From contig OY776124.1 of assembly GCA_963675135.1 (NCBI GenBank), forward strand, positions 15,638,677 to 15,702,676: 64,000 nt of DNA, in the 5' to 3' direction. The notes below the pieces were generated by a model, which saw only the letters and a list, made by a program, of their open reading frames with translations, was not told the origin of the DNA and searched no databases. Below are positions 10,665 through 20,556 of this stretch, piece after piece (the first letter of the stretch is position 1; each line of letters opens with the position of its first letter). Both the position numbers and the translations under genes were made by a program. Source of the stretch: Galeopsis tetrahit (Eukaryota; Streptophyta; Magnoliopsida; Lamiales; Lamiaceae).

Positions 10665-12632
10665 CTAGATGAATTCCTGTGAAACACAGACATTACCAGA
10701 ATTGTTGATACGGATGTTTTCAACATTTGGGGGTGCATTTCCCTGTTGTGGTCTGGAAGGGCCTGGATGTGCAGAAGCAGAGGGTTTGGAAGATCTCTGT
10801 GGGCTGTCAGTACCAGGAGCAACTAGGGGCAAATCAATCACTCTGTCCCCAATCAATAAGGCAGGAGCAATAGCAAGCAATGGCACTCTCCCCCTCAAAA
10901 CATCAGTCTTCTTAGTAGTGAAGCCATGGTGCTTCAAATAATTTGAAATCAAGACTGGATAGGGCAGATTTCCTTTCCCAGAAGTTTTCCCAGTAAACTT
11001 TCTCATGTGGTGAAAAATGGTATGGCCTAGATTGAACTTCTTAAGTATAGAAATCTTATACATAAGAATGGCTTGATCTTTGGTAATTTTAGTGGTGTTG
11101 GTAGTGGGGATCCAATTGTAAATAATCAACTTATACAGAACAGAATGTAAGGAGGTTAAGTGTCTAGCTAGCATCTTCTTAGTCCACTTAGTCTTTCTAC
11201 CCCCTGTGATTGCAGTAATCACAACATCCATATCCGGATCATCATCCTCATCAACATTATGAGTGTGCATGAACTCATTAATCAGTTCTGGAGTGAATGG
11301 CACATCTCTCCCCCTAAAATTAACAGTACCATAAGACCTAGAACTTCTCCTACCAGTGCTTTTCTTCATACAAGCATAGAACTCATAGGACCAATTAGTT
11401 AGAAAAGCTTCACCAAATGTAGAAGCATTCAACAAATTTCTATCCTCTAAAATTTTAACCATTCCCTTACTATCAAAATCAGGCACATTAATTCTTTTCT
11501 CAATCAACAGCTTCCTCTTAGAGTATATTTCTAACCTTTTCTCAACATAATTAGAGGGATCAGAGATACCTTCACTTTCTTCCTCAGAAGGTAGTTCCTC
11601 ATCAGGATCAGAATCTCCATCATGTTCAGAGGAGCTTTTGGATGAGCTCCTTGCTTCAGCAGACGAGCTCTTTGCCTCAAAAGATGAGCTGTCTCCACTT
11701 CCACCATCATCAGGTTCTGGTGTGGACTTCTTTGCAGCAGCAAATGACTCAGCATTCTTTTCAAGAGATTCTTGCATATCTCTTAGGCAAACATTGAAAT
11801 CAGAATCAGAGTCTGATTCAACAGGTTCTTCTTTAGGGATCATCTTGGCCTTCCCTTTCCCTTTAGGTTCAGCAGTAACCTTTTTCTTCTTCGCTTTCTC
11901 AATAACAACAGCAGCAACAGGTTCTGTTTCCTCTTCGGATTCAGTGAACACTTGGATGGGTTCAGTAGCATCGTGTCCAGCTTTCTTATTTTTCCTCATG
12001 GATTCAGAGTAATCCACTCGAGTAAAGACACGATTTGACCTCCTCCTTTGGACGGGGCTTCTTCTTCTTTTCCCTTTCTGCACCAGTTTCTTAAAAGGAA
12101 TAGGGGCAGACTCATCAGAGGGTGAGAGAGAAGAATTCGTACCACTATCAGAAGCCTGGGCGTCCTCCATTTCGACATCCTCAGAGTCGGATGCAACTGC
12201 GGTTTCTTCTTCAGCAACGGTGTCTACATTCCCCTCCGTTGCAACAGGTTCAGTAGGATTCGGTGATTTAAGGCTTTTTGTTGCAGCAGCCATTTGAGCA
12301 GTTTGTTCGGCCAAATAGCTCGAGATATCCACAGTGATTTCTCCGAATGTCAACACAGGTAGATAACCAGTAGCTCGAAGAGTATCAGACACCTCTTCGA
12401 CAGCCCTCGTAAACTGTTCGAACGTTGAGTCTCGTGGAATGTGGGTAGTTGGTGGAGTAGTTGGTGGAACAGGAGCAGTTGTTGATGGGGTTACAGAGAC
12501 ATTAGTGTCGGCATTTGAGGAATTTGGTTGTTGTGAAGCCATTGAAGCAAGAAGATGGAGAGAGTTTTGGGCAGTTTGTTCGGAAGATTTAGAAGAAGAG
12601 TGTGAGTGAGATTGACGGTGGTTTCCAGCCAT
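10665..12632 (-). CDS. Copia-1 extra ORF between pol and 3' LTR (Sirevirus-type additional protein)
   Basis: A 655-codon frame. I take ATG 12632 (MAGNHRQSHS) because the related Copia-2 ORF begins MAGNKKLNS directly after an in-frame stop; the 17 upstream codons here are not conserved. Residues 1-180 are Ser/Thr/Pro/Glu-rich, with the conserved pieces 'LASMA' and 'VLTFGEITVDIS'. Residues 181-201 are strongly basic (KRRRSPVQRRRSNR), a likely nuclear localisation signal. Residues 210-380 are acidic and Ser-rich. The C-terminal part, about 420-600 (WSYEFYACM ... RGRDVPFTPELINEF ... NWIPTTNTTKITKDQ ... LPYPVLISNYL), resembles the 'putative plant transposon protein' domain. Sireviruses carry an ORF at this place that has been called env-like, but I see no signal peptide or membrane span. 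Its function is unknown. Confidence 0.8.
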   Translation of the reverse strand: MAGNHRQSHSHSSSKSSEQTAQNSLHLLASMASQQPNSSNADTNVSVTPSTTAPVPPTTPPTTHIPRDSTFEQFTRAVEEVSDTLRATGYLPVLTFGEITVDISSYLAEQTAQMAAATKSLKSPNPTEPVATEGNVDTVAEEETAVASDSEDVEMEDAQASDSGTNSSLSPSDESAPIPFKKLVQKGKRRRSPVQRRRSNRVFTRVDYSESMRKNKKAGHDATEPIQVFTESEEETEPVAAVVIEKAKKKKVTAEPKGKGKAKMIPKEEPVESDSDSDFNVCLRDMQESLEKNAESFAAAKKSTPEPDDGGSGDSSSFEAKSSSAEARSSSKSSSEHDGDSDPDEELPSEEESEGISDPSNYVEKRLEIYSKRKLLIEKRINVPDFDSKGMVKILEDRNLLNASTFGEAFLTNWSYEFYACMKKSTGRRSSRSYGTVNFRGRDVPFTPELINEFMHTHNVDEDDDPDMDVVITAITGGRKTKWTKKMLARHLTSLHSVLYKLIIYNWIPTTNTTKITKDQAILMYKISILKKFNLGHTIFHHMRKFTGKTSGKGNLPYPVLISNYLKHHGFTTKKTDVLRGRVPLLAIAPALLIGDRVIDLPLVAPGTDSPQRSSKPSASAHPGPSRPQQGNAPPNVENIRINNSGNVCVSQEFI

Positions 12633-13508
12633 TAAGAAGGACGATTGGATTTTCAAGGCAATATGAGAGAGTGTATACATCAATTTGGAAATACACGACC
12701 AAAAGATAATTCTACAAACTTAGTACTCAACAAATTCAGAAATCACGATTAGCATTAGAATTAATCTTATGATCGATATTTGTAGAGAGAATTATGTAGT
12801 TGGAGGTTAAATAACAAAAACTGATAGAGTAATTAGTGGGGAAAATCTATTTAATTAATTTTAATTAAATAATTAAGAAGCTTCCAGAATTTACAGAATT
12901 AAAAATCGCATAATCTGAAAAATAAATAAAGACGTGGGTTAATTTAATTAAATAAAATGAAATAAATCCCAATCAATAATCAAATAATTACCACTAATAA
13001 AAATAAATTCGAATCAGGCAATGTTGTGCTCAAAACTGTTACAAACACCTCAACACGGTTTTTACATGAATTTGCTTCATTTGTGTTGCACCATGTTTTT
13101 TCTTTCTTTTTGTGTTATAGCATCTAATTTGTATTGATCCATTGTTCCTGTAGAGTACATTGTAGTAGCGAACTCCGTGCCCCATACTTACTTAATGGAT
13201 TACAAATATGTTGAAGTTTTTACCAAGTATCACTTTTTGAAAAGAAGGCATCGTAGTAGTGAACTCCGTGCTCCATAGTTACTCGTGATTTGGTACATCT
13301 TTTAGTATGCTAATAACATTCTCATTTTTATGCATTTGAGAGGTGTAAGATATGTTTATTTTTGCACTCCAAGGTTCTTAGATTCGTAGATATTTTACAT
13401 AGGAATTATTTAACTAAGTAAGAGATAGATTCAACTTATAAAATTTATACAACCCATGATTTTGTCCCAAATGCTGACGCATTTGTGACAACATCCATCC
13501 GAATTTTT
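12633..13508 (-). other. Copia-1 pol-to-extra-ORF spacer
   Basis: Non-coding. It holds a paired direct repeat (13159-13278) shared with Copia-2 and AT-rich sequence leading to the extra ORF. In Copia-2 the corresponding spacer is 62183-63135, of similar length. Confidence 0.6.
13159..13278 (-). repeat. Paired direct repeat downstream of Copia-1 pol
   Basis: Two copies of a roughly 29-bp motif (minus-strand core CACGGAGTTCGCTACTAC, one change in one copy), at 13159-13187 and 13249-13278, about 90 bp apart. The same motif pair with the same spacing occurs after Copia-2 pol at 62417-62536, so it is a family feature. Confidence 0.75.
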
Positions 13509-15009
13509 TCAGATAGTGCTCATGCCAAGAGATTTCCTCAAGATAGAGAATCTCTCATGGTCTAATGCCTTAGTGAAAATGTTAGCATTTTGTTTTTCAG
13601 TGGGTACATACTCCAACTTAACAATATTCTTCTCTACTAAATCTCTCATAAAATGGTGTCTTGTGCTAATGTGCTTAGTGAGTGAGTGTTGTACATGATT
13701 CTTAGAAATGTTAATGGCACTAGTATTATCACAAAAAATTGTAAGTATACCATTCTCAATACCATAGTCATGGAACATCTTGCTCAGCCACAAGAGTTGT
13801 GTACAGCAGCTTCCAGCAGTTATGTACTCAGATTCTGCAGTAGATTGTGAAACACAATTCTGTTTCTTGCTGTGCCATAATACAAGATTGTTTCCCATGT
13901 AGAAACAACCTCCACTCGTACTCTTTCTATCATCTATATCTCCAGCCCAATCAGCATCACTATAACCAATCAAAATGTTGTTGGTGTCCTTAGTGTACCA
14001 GATTCCATGGTCACTTGTACCTGAAACATACTTGATAATCCACTTCACAGCATTCAGGTGAGATTCCTTTGGATTAGCTTGGTACCTAGAACAAACACAC
14101 ACACTGGTCTACTAGAGGTTAGATATAGTACCTCTCATGGATCTGTAAAGTGTTGGGTCAACATCTGTTCCAGCACTGTCTTTGCAAAGTTTCAAAGAAG
14201 ATCCCATAGGAGTTTTCATTGGTTTTAAATTCTCAAGACCAAATCTTTTAACCAAGTTCTTAGCATACTTACTCTGGGAGAAGAAAATACCATCGCTGCA
14301 TTGTTTGATTTGAAGACCTAGAAAATAGTTCAAGTCTCCAACCATACCCATTTCAAATGTTGCAGTCATTGCCTCAACAAATTTACTCAACATTTTATCA
14401 CAAGTAGAACCAAACACAATGTCATCAACATATATTTGAGCAATTAGTATATCATCTTCAGTGTGCTTAATGAACAAAGTTCTATCTGCCTCTCCTCTAA
14501 TAAAACCATATTCCAAAAGAAAGTCAGTAAGCCTACCATACCATGCTCTAGGAGCTTGTTTAAGACCATACAAAGCTTTATTAAGTTTATATACATGATC
14601 AGGATACTGTGGATCTTCAAATCCTTTAGGTTGTTCAACATATGCTTCTTCATTCAAAATGCCATTAAGAAATGCAGCTTTTACATCCATTTGATGAAGT
14701 TTAATATCAATAAAACATGCAATTGCTAACAGTAGTCTAATAGATTCTATCCTAGCAACAGGTGCAAAAGTTTCATCAAAATCAACTCCTTCAACTTGGG
14801 TGTAACCTTGTGCAACTAACCTAGCCTTATTCCTAACAATATTACCAGATTCATCAGTTTTATTCTTGAATATCCACTTTGTTCCAATGACATTAGTATG
14901 ACTAGGTCTTGGAAAAAGTGTCCACACTTCATTTCTTTCAAACTGACCAAGTTCTTCATGCATAACATTAATCAAGTTTTCACTACTACAAAAATGGGCT
15001 GTAGAGACG

Positions 15010-15610
15010 CTCGGAAGTGTCACCAAAAGTAAATTGTAGTGACGCTTTTGCTATAGTGACGCTTTGTTCAAGCGTCACCTGATTTGGCGTTTCTTTATTT
15101 TTTTGTTGTGACGCTTGAATAGCGTCACCGTAGATGTTCATTGTGATGCTTTTACGCGTCATGTTGACACTTTTTCGTGACGCTAAACTACGTTACGATG
15201 TTGTGCTTTGGTGATGCTTTCACACGTCATAAAAAAGCTTATAACTAACTTAACCACCTCATTTAGTGACGCCTTTATGCATCATAGTATCATTATTTGG
15301 TGACGCCAACCGATGTCAGAATGATGTGCTGTAAAGACGCTTTCTTGTGTCACAAACAAGTTTTAACTAACTTAACCACCTTATATTAGTGACGCATTTA
15401 TGCATCATAGTATTACTATCTGGTGACGCTAACCGACGTAAGAATGATGTGCTTTAGAGACGTTTTCTTGCGTCACAAAAAATTATAACTAACTCAACCA
15501 CCTTATTTAGTGACGCTAATCAGCATCACGATGATGTGCTTTATTTATGTTTTGTCACGTCACAAAATAATTCATAACTAATTTAACTACCAAATTTGGT
15601 GACGCTTTTA
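15010..15610. repeat. CACTA-4 left subterminal repeats
   Basis: Many dispersed copies of TGACGC/GCGTCA-type motifs, several in longer semi-repeats of about 100-110 bp (GTGACGC...CATCATAGTAT...GGTGACGC...GATGTGCT). This is the expected binding region for the element's accessory protein. Confidence 0.75.
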
Positions 15611-15882
15611 TATCATATAATATTTCCTAATTAAACAGCTCAAGCATAAAATATCATCACACTTCTAAAATAAAAACTAACAAAAGATATAATTATAAAA
15701 TGTCATCACTTCTTAAAAAATAAAAATAACCAGAGTTTAAAACATCTCTTCTCAAACTATCTCAAGCACATAATTATCAAGTCCAATATTCCAAATAATA
15801 ATAATAAAAAAAACACTCAAAAATTTCAATTCAAAGATAAATTGCATCTGAATTATGCGTGGCAAAATCCAATTTGTTATCT

Positions 15883-18800
15883 CTATCTTCCATCTTCCAC
15901 TTCAACCTATAATAATAAACCAAAAGAAAAATTATTAATAAATGAAATGGAAAAAAACCAACTAAAAAAAATGAAATAATATAAAAAGATGCTTACCAAA
16001 TGTTTTGGCCAAGCAATGCTACGTCCTATGGCTTGCCCAACAACTTTAACACCTCCAAATTTTCGGATTAATGGTTCCTCATATTCAATGGCCACAATAA
16101 CTTTCACTTCACACCATTCACGTCCTAATAATTCTCCATTGCCCAGCAACTTAACGGGATTTAAACTTTCAACAATACCTTGTGCAACATTATCTGGTGT
16201 ACGCATACCTTTTAAAAGAACCTTTACTCCAACCTATTAAAACAAATATTATACCCTTTAAACAATAGACAAATCAAAGCTTTTTTATTAACATTAACTA
16301 TCAAACCATGAGCCCATAGAAAAACTAGACCCTTTATTTCTTCAAAAGAACCGCAAACCATCTATGTAATGTTGTTAATTGATACATAAACCAAATAAAT
16401 TTACAAAGTTAATTAATATACCTGTATGGGGTGAGAATTGGCATTTGAGGGTCCAACAGATTGGTCAAGTGTTGAATTGCGGGAGGTTAACGAGGCATTT
16501 TTTATGTTTGAATGTCCTCTCAAATTCTCATTTCTCAACAACTTTTCAATTAACTTGTTCTTCTCTTCAAGTTCTTTTTCCAGTCTTTCTTTTTCTTTGG
16601 CAATGCGATGGATATCATCCTGGCTATGTGAGTGACCACCATATACCTCCTTCGTAGTCACTCCATATCCATACATGCGCACTCGTCCACCTTTATCTTC
16701 ACCAAGAACTTGAGAATATATATCATTTGGGCCTTCGTCTCGTGCACCGGCTGGCATTTGACTCTTCAATTGCTGCATTCTCTCCTGTATACCAGTTTAA
16801 TACAGTAAATTATAACAAGAGGGTATAATATATTTAATATTGTAAAAGGAACAAAACTAGAGAAGTTAAAAAAAAAGGGGGGGGGGGGGGGGGGCTTCAC
16901 CAATGCATTTGCAACTTCTGGATTAGATGTATTCCCTTCTCGCGAATAACACTTTGAGAATACATCTGCTCTGGTCAGCTCAAAATACTCCTCAACATTT
17001 TCATCTTCGTCCATATCGTTTTCTCCTATCCTAATATTACGTAAAACTTCCCCCTACATGAGCACATAATTATTATATCAATCATCATTAATTATATAAG
17101 CTCTCTCTAGGTTTTCAAATGAAAAGTAGTTACCTTAGCCATTTCATAAACTTGAGCAAAACTCCTCTTTCCAGTAATATGTTGCATTTTCTTCATCGCC
17201 CTATTTTCTTTATTTTTTTCGCTAGTTTTCTGTATAGTATAATAAAGCAAAGGTTTAGGAGTAAAACGTTAAATTAACATGTAATAAAACGGAAGATATA
17301 AGAAGGCCACCTTTGACTCTTCACTGCACCAATATTCTACAAGGAACTTCCATTGATCTTGTTTCACCCTCTCATCATATGTATTAGGCCTTTTGCGCAA
17401 GTTTTGTTCCATAGTTGCATATGGATTAAAGTACTTTGTTTTAATTCTGCATTTGAAAGCCCTCCAACTTTTACCCAAAGCTTGTAAAATAAACTTGTCA
17501 TATCCAATAGGAACAAGAAAGCTCCCCTGCAAAAATATGTTTTACCATGTAAGATGGTGTAATACATAAGAATCGATATAAATAAATTTCAGTTTTATAA
17601 ATTATTACCTTCACGCTGACCAACATGTCCCTTTTGTGACTTGTAGGTACCTTATGCCAATCTTTAAAATTTAGTGGAGCTAAGTTTCCATTTCTGACTA
17701 TGGATCCCAAGAATTCAACAAAATTGCTTTTATTATGACCTATAGGCTTTCCATACTTGTTAAATTCAATTTTCAAAGGCTGAATGTTTGAGTTCTTAGA
17801 ACTTATAGCCCAAAGACGAGGCATATAAGTATAACCTCTAGCTTTATGTTGTTCAATGACTTCATCTACAAGTATAAGAAAACAAGTAGGTTGAATCAAT
17901 AAAAATAAAGTCCTTAACATGAATATTATATGAAAATTTCAGATTATTAACAATATATGTTTATATGCTCTAACGTACCTTGGTGGTCATCATGTTGTTC
18001 AGTAGTTGAACCATTAATGTTTCCATCCACCTGTTGATCAGCATCAAAGAAGGATTGTTCTCTTCTTTGATTGTTATTCACAGTCCTTTCAGATCTTGCT
18101 CCCCTTGTAATTGCTTCAAAATTCTCTACAATATTGTATTAACAGATTATGTAGTTCATAGAAAAAAAAGCGTGTTAAAGAAAAACCTCCTAAAATAGAA
18201 CTGGTCTTGTTAAAAAAACTTCTGATTTTCAGTAATAAAGTCCTTACTATGAATATTATATGAAAAATTCAGATTATTAACAACATATGTTAATATGCTC
18301 TAACGTACCTTGGTGGTCATCATGTTGTTCAGTAGCAGAATCACTAGTATTTCCATCCACCCATTGATCAGCAACAAAGAAGGATTGTTCTCTTCTTTGA
18401 TTATTATTCACAGCTCTTGTAGATCTTACTCCCCTTGTAATTGCTACAAAATTCTCTACAATATTGTATTAACAGATTATGTAATTCATAGAAACTTGTT
18501 AAAAAAACTTCTGATATTCAGTAATTACATAAGACTGTGATAGTTCAAGAAAGAAAAAAAAACCAAAGAGTCTTTTCATACCTTGAGGATCAACATGCTG
18601 ATCCCGTGCTTCATCATCAATATTATGACACCTCTGTTGGTCAGTACCTAAAAAGGCTTGTTCGTTTTCAATTCGCACATGATTTGCACTTCTTTGGCCT
18701 TTTAACATTGCTACAATGACAAAATATTATAAATGTTAGCTAATATGATTTTTCATACCTTGAGGATTAACACTATAATAGTAAAAACATGGAAACACAC

Positions 18801-19148
18801 AAAGTATGTACAGTAATATACCTGGAGGGTCGACATGTAGCTTAGTGACAACCTTATCAATACTTATTTGGGGATGACTATGACCCGCAGTAATTCTTTG
18901 TCCCCGCGTCAGTGATAAAATATTATCTTTAAAATATAGTTACAAGTAAGTTATAAGATAACTTTGATAAGGACAAATGAGAAGTATAAAAAGTGATGTA
19001 CGGTACCTTGACGACGATCATATTTCTCAATAACAACCTCATTCAAAGGCTGTGGCAACATACTTTGGCCACTATTCGCATGGACACTTTTTCGTTCTCT
19101 AGCCCTTGCTTGAAGATCATTTACAGTAATAGATTTTCTCTTTACCAT
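15883..19148 (-). CDS. CACTA-4 TNPA-like gene, plant transposase family Transposase_24 (Ptta/En/Spm), multi-exon
   Basis: The start is MVKRKSITVNDLQARARERK at 19148, a basic N-terminus; the first exon ends at a GTACC donor next to 19007. Several short exons follow (18900-17970), each ending in a CAAG|GTAC-like or similar donor. The conserved region is: 17870-17600 (GYTYMPRLWAIS, IEFNKYGKPIGHN, FLGSIVRNGNLAPLNFKDW), 17525-17290 (LQALGKSWRAFKCRIKTKYF, DQWKFLVEYWCSEESK), 17230-17140 (KNKENRAMKKMQHITGKRSF), 17020-16900, 16778-16422 (DIYSQVLGEDKGGRVRMYG then a KEKERLEKELEEKN coiled coil), 16206-15997 and a short last exon ending at 15883. This order is characteristic of Transposase_24. No stop was seen in the exons inspected, but I did not verify every splice join. 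The likely role is binding the subterminal repeats. Confidence 0.75.
16877..16894 (+). repeat. Run of 18 G within a CACTA-4 intron
   Basis: A poly-A stretch followed by 18 consecutive G. On the coding strand it is a C-run just after an exon donor. It may be a real homopolymer or a length-uncertain assembly or sequencing artefact. Confidence 0.7.
17911..18497 (-). repeat. Tandem duplication of an exon-intron unit in the TNPA-like gene
   Basis: 17911-18168 and 18240-18497 align along about 258 bp with roughly 20-25 differences by eye, at a 329-bp period. Each unit contains one exon (minus strand, ending ATGATGACCACCAAG before GTACGTTA) with both splice borders. Weaker versions of the same exon style occur at about 18580-18710, 18825-18900 and 19007-19148, so the 5' half of the gene seems built from repeated exons. 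Confidence 0.7.
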
Positions 19149-19369
19149 CTTCCTACAATCACAATTCTATTAAGAGAAATAATAACATGCTAAAATATAA
19201 ATACAACCAATCATTCATTTTGGACAAACATCAAACTAATTAAAATATAAAATTGAGAATTAGAACAAATAATAAATAATCATAAAACGGACAGCAAATA
19301 AATTGACTGTCCTAAACTGAAAATAAGCACTCCTAGACATTTAACAATTGAACGATGGCCTTCTATCCT

Positions 19370-19972
19370 CTAATCTGCAAGAGTGGGGGGTGCCCCTTCG
19401 CGAACCAAAGGAATTTCATCAATCTCATCATTTGGTGGTTCATTGTATGGTGAACCTTGCACAAAAGTCTCAGTATCTCCTGATATCAAATCATTTCCAT
19501 CCTCAAATTTCTCTCTTGCTTTAGTTTTTATCACAACATGCCAGTCTTTGTCAGAAGGATCCTCCACATAGAAAACTTGCTCTACTTGAGATGCAAGAAC
19601 AAAAGGCTCATTCTGACGTTTTATATTTGCAAAGTTCGCTAAGGTGAACCCATCACTATCTTGCACGAGTCTTCTACCTTTCGTTACCCAATCACACTCA
19701 AATAGTACTACTCTTCTTTCTTGAGTATAACATAACTCAATTACGTCTTTCACAATCCCATAATATGTCAAATCACTAGAGACTGGCCTTTTATCTTTTT
19801 TGCTTGCAAAGCTAGTCGTTACTGCACTAACCACAACCCCACAGTTCTGAGTTTTTCTTTTACGCTCTATTTCCCTAGTGTGGAATCTAAAACCGTTGAT
19901 AACAAATCCCTTATATCTTTTCCCTGCATGAATCGGTCCTTTCGCAAGACATGCAATATCACTTTGGCTCAT
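19370..19972 (-). CDS. CACTA-4 DUF4216-containing transposase C-terminal exon
   Basis: A 200-codon frame with the DUF4216 hallmarks: KGFVINGFRFHTRE, NCGVVVSA, YYGIVKDVIELCY, VVLFECDWV, PFVLASQVEQVFYV, and DWHVVIKTKAR near the end. In plant CACTA elements DUF4216 lies C-terminal to the TNP2 and DUF4218 regions of the main transposase. The CACTA-2 counterpart is 36726-37535. Here nothing resembling TNP2 or DUF4218 is found upstream (20000-22400), so this is either an orphan exon of a deleted transposase or a separate short protein. Confidence 0.8.
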   Translation of the reverse strand: MSQSDIACLAKGPIHAGKRYKGFVINGFRFHTREIERKRKTQNCGVVVSAVTTSFASKKDKRPVSSDLTYYGIVKDVIELCYTQERRVVLFECDWVTKGRRLVQDSDGFTLANFANIKRQNEPFVLASQVEQVFYVEDPSDKDWHVVIKTKAREKFEDGNDLISGDTETFVQGSPYNEPPNDEIDEIPLVREGAPPTLAD

Positions 19973-20196
19973 ATCCGCTGTCTCATTAACCTAGTAAAGA
20001 ATGGATGTTATTAAATAAAAATTGATAAGATAATAAATAAAGACAAATAATTTATTTAACTTACTTGGCTGAAGAACCATGAAGCAAAACTTTCACAATG
20101 TATTCGTCTAATCTCATGTTCTGGACAATTGCACAAAAATAATGAATTCACTTAAAACAAACAGGTGCACGAGATCGGGTTTTTGCTGTAAAAAAT
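19973..20196. other. Intron-like spacer upstream of the DUF4216 exon
   Basis: Holds what looks like one more short coding stretch around 20060-20130 (minus-strand CEHEIRRIHCESFASWFFSQ, a style typical of the segment before DUF4216 in CACTA transposases). This supports the view that the DUF4216 exon is a remnant of a longer transposase gene. Confidence 0.45.
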
Positions 20197-20556
20197 AATT
20201 CACTAGCTGCTGTTAAACTATAATTCACTAGCTGCTGTTAAAACTAATTCACTAGCTGCTGTTAAAACTAATTCACTAGCTGCTGTTAAACTAATTCACT
20301 AGCTGCTGTCTAAACTAATTCACTAGCTGCTGTTAAAACTAATTCACTAGCTGCTGTTAAACTAATTCACTAGCTGCTGTCTAAACTAATTCACTAGCTG
20401 CTGTTATTAAAACTAATTCACTAGCTGCTGTTAAACTAATTCACTAGCTGCTGTCTAAACTAATTCACTAGTTGCTGTTAAAACTAATTCACTAGCTGCT
20501 GTTAAACTAATTCACTAGCTGCTGTCTAAACTAATTCACTAGCTGCTGTTAAAAAC
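20197..20556 (+). repeat. Minisatellite with higher-order structure in CACTA-4
   Basis: Fifteen copies of a 23-24-bp unit with core AATTCACTAGCTGCTGT. Three tail variants (TTAAAACT, TTAAACT, TCTAAACT) occur in fixed order four times in a row, giving a roughly 71-bp higher-order repeat. One copy has a TTATTAAAACT tail and one has a C-to-T change. This shows amplification first of the monomer and then of the trimer. Confidence 0.9.

Noticed and set aside
10665..12632. Retroviral-type envelope protein
   Set aside because: No signal peptide, transmembrane span or glycoprotein-like cysteine pattern is visible. A basic NLS-like block argues for an intracellular role.
20197..20556. CRISPR-like regular repeat
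   Set aside because: Units are contiguous with no unique spacers, and the DNA is plant nuclear, so it is a minisatellite.
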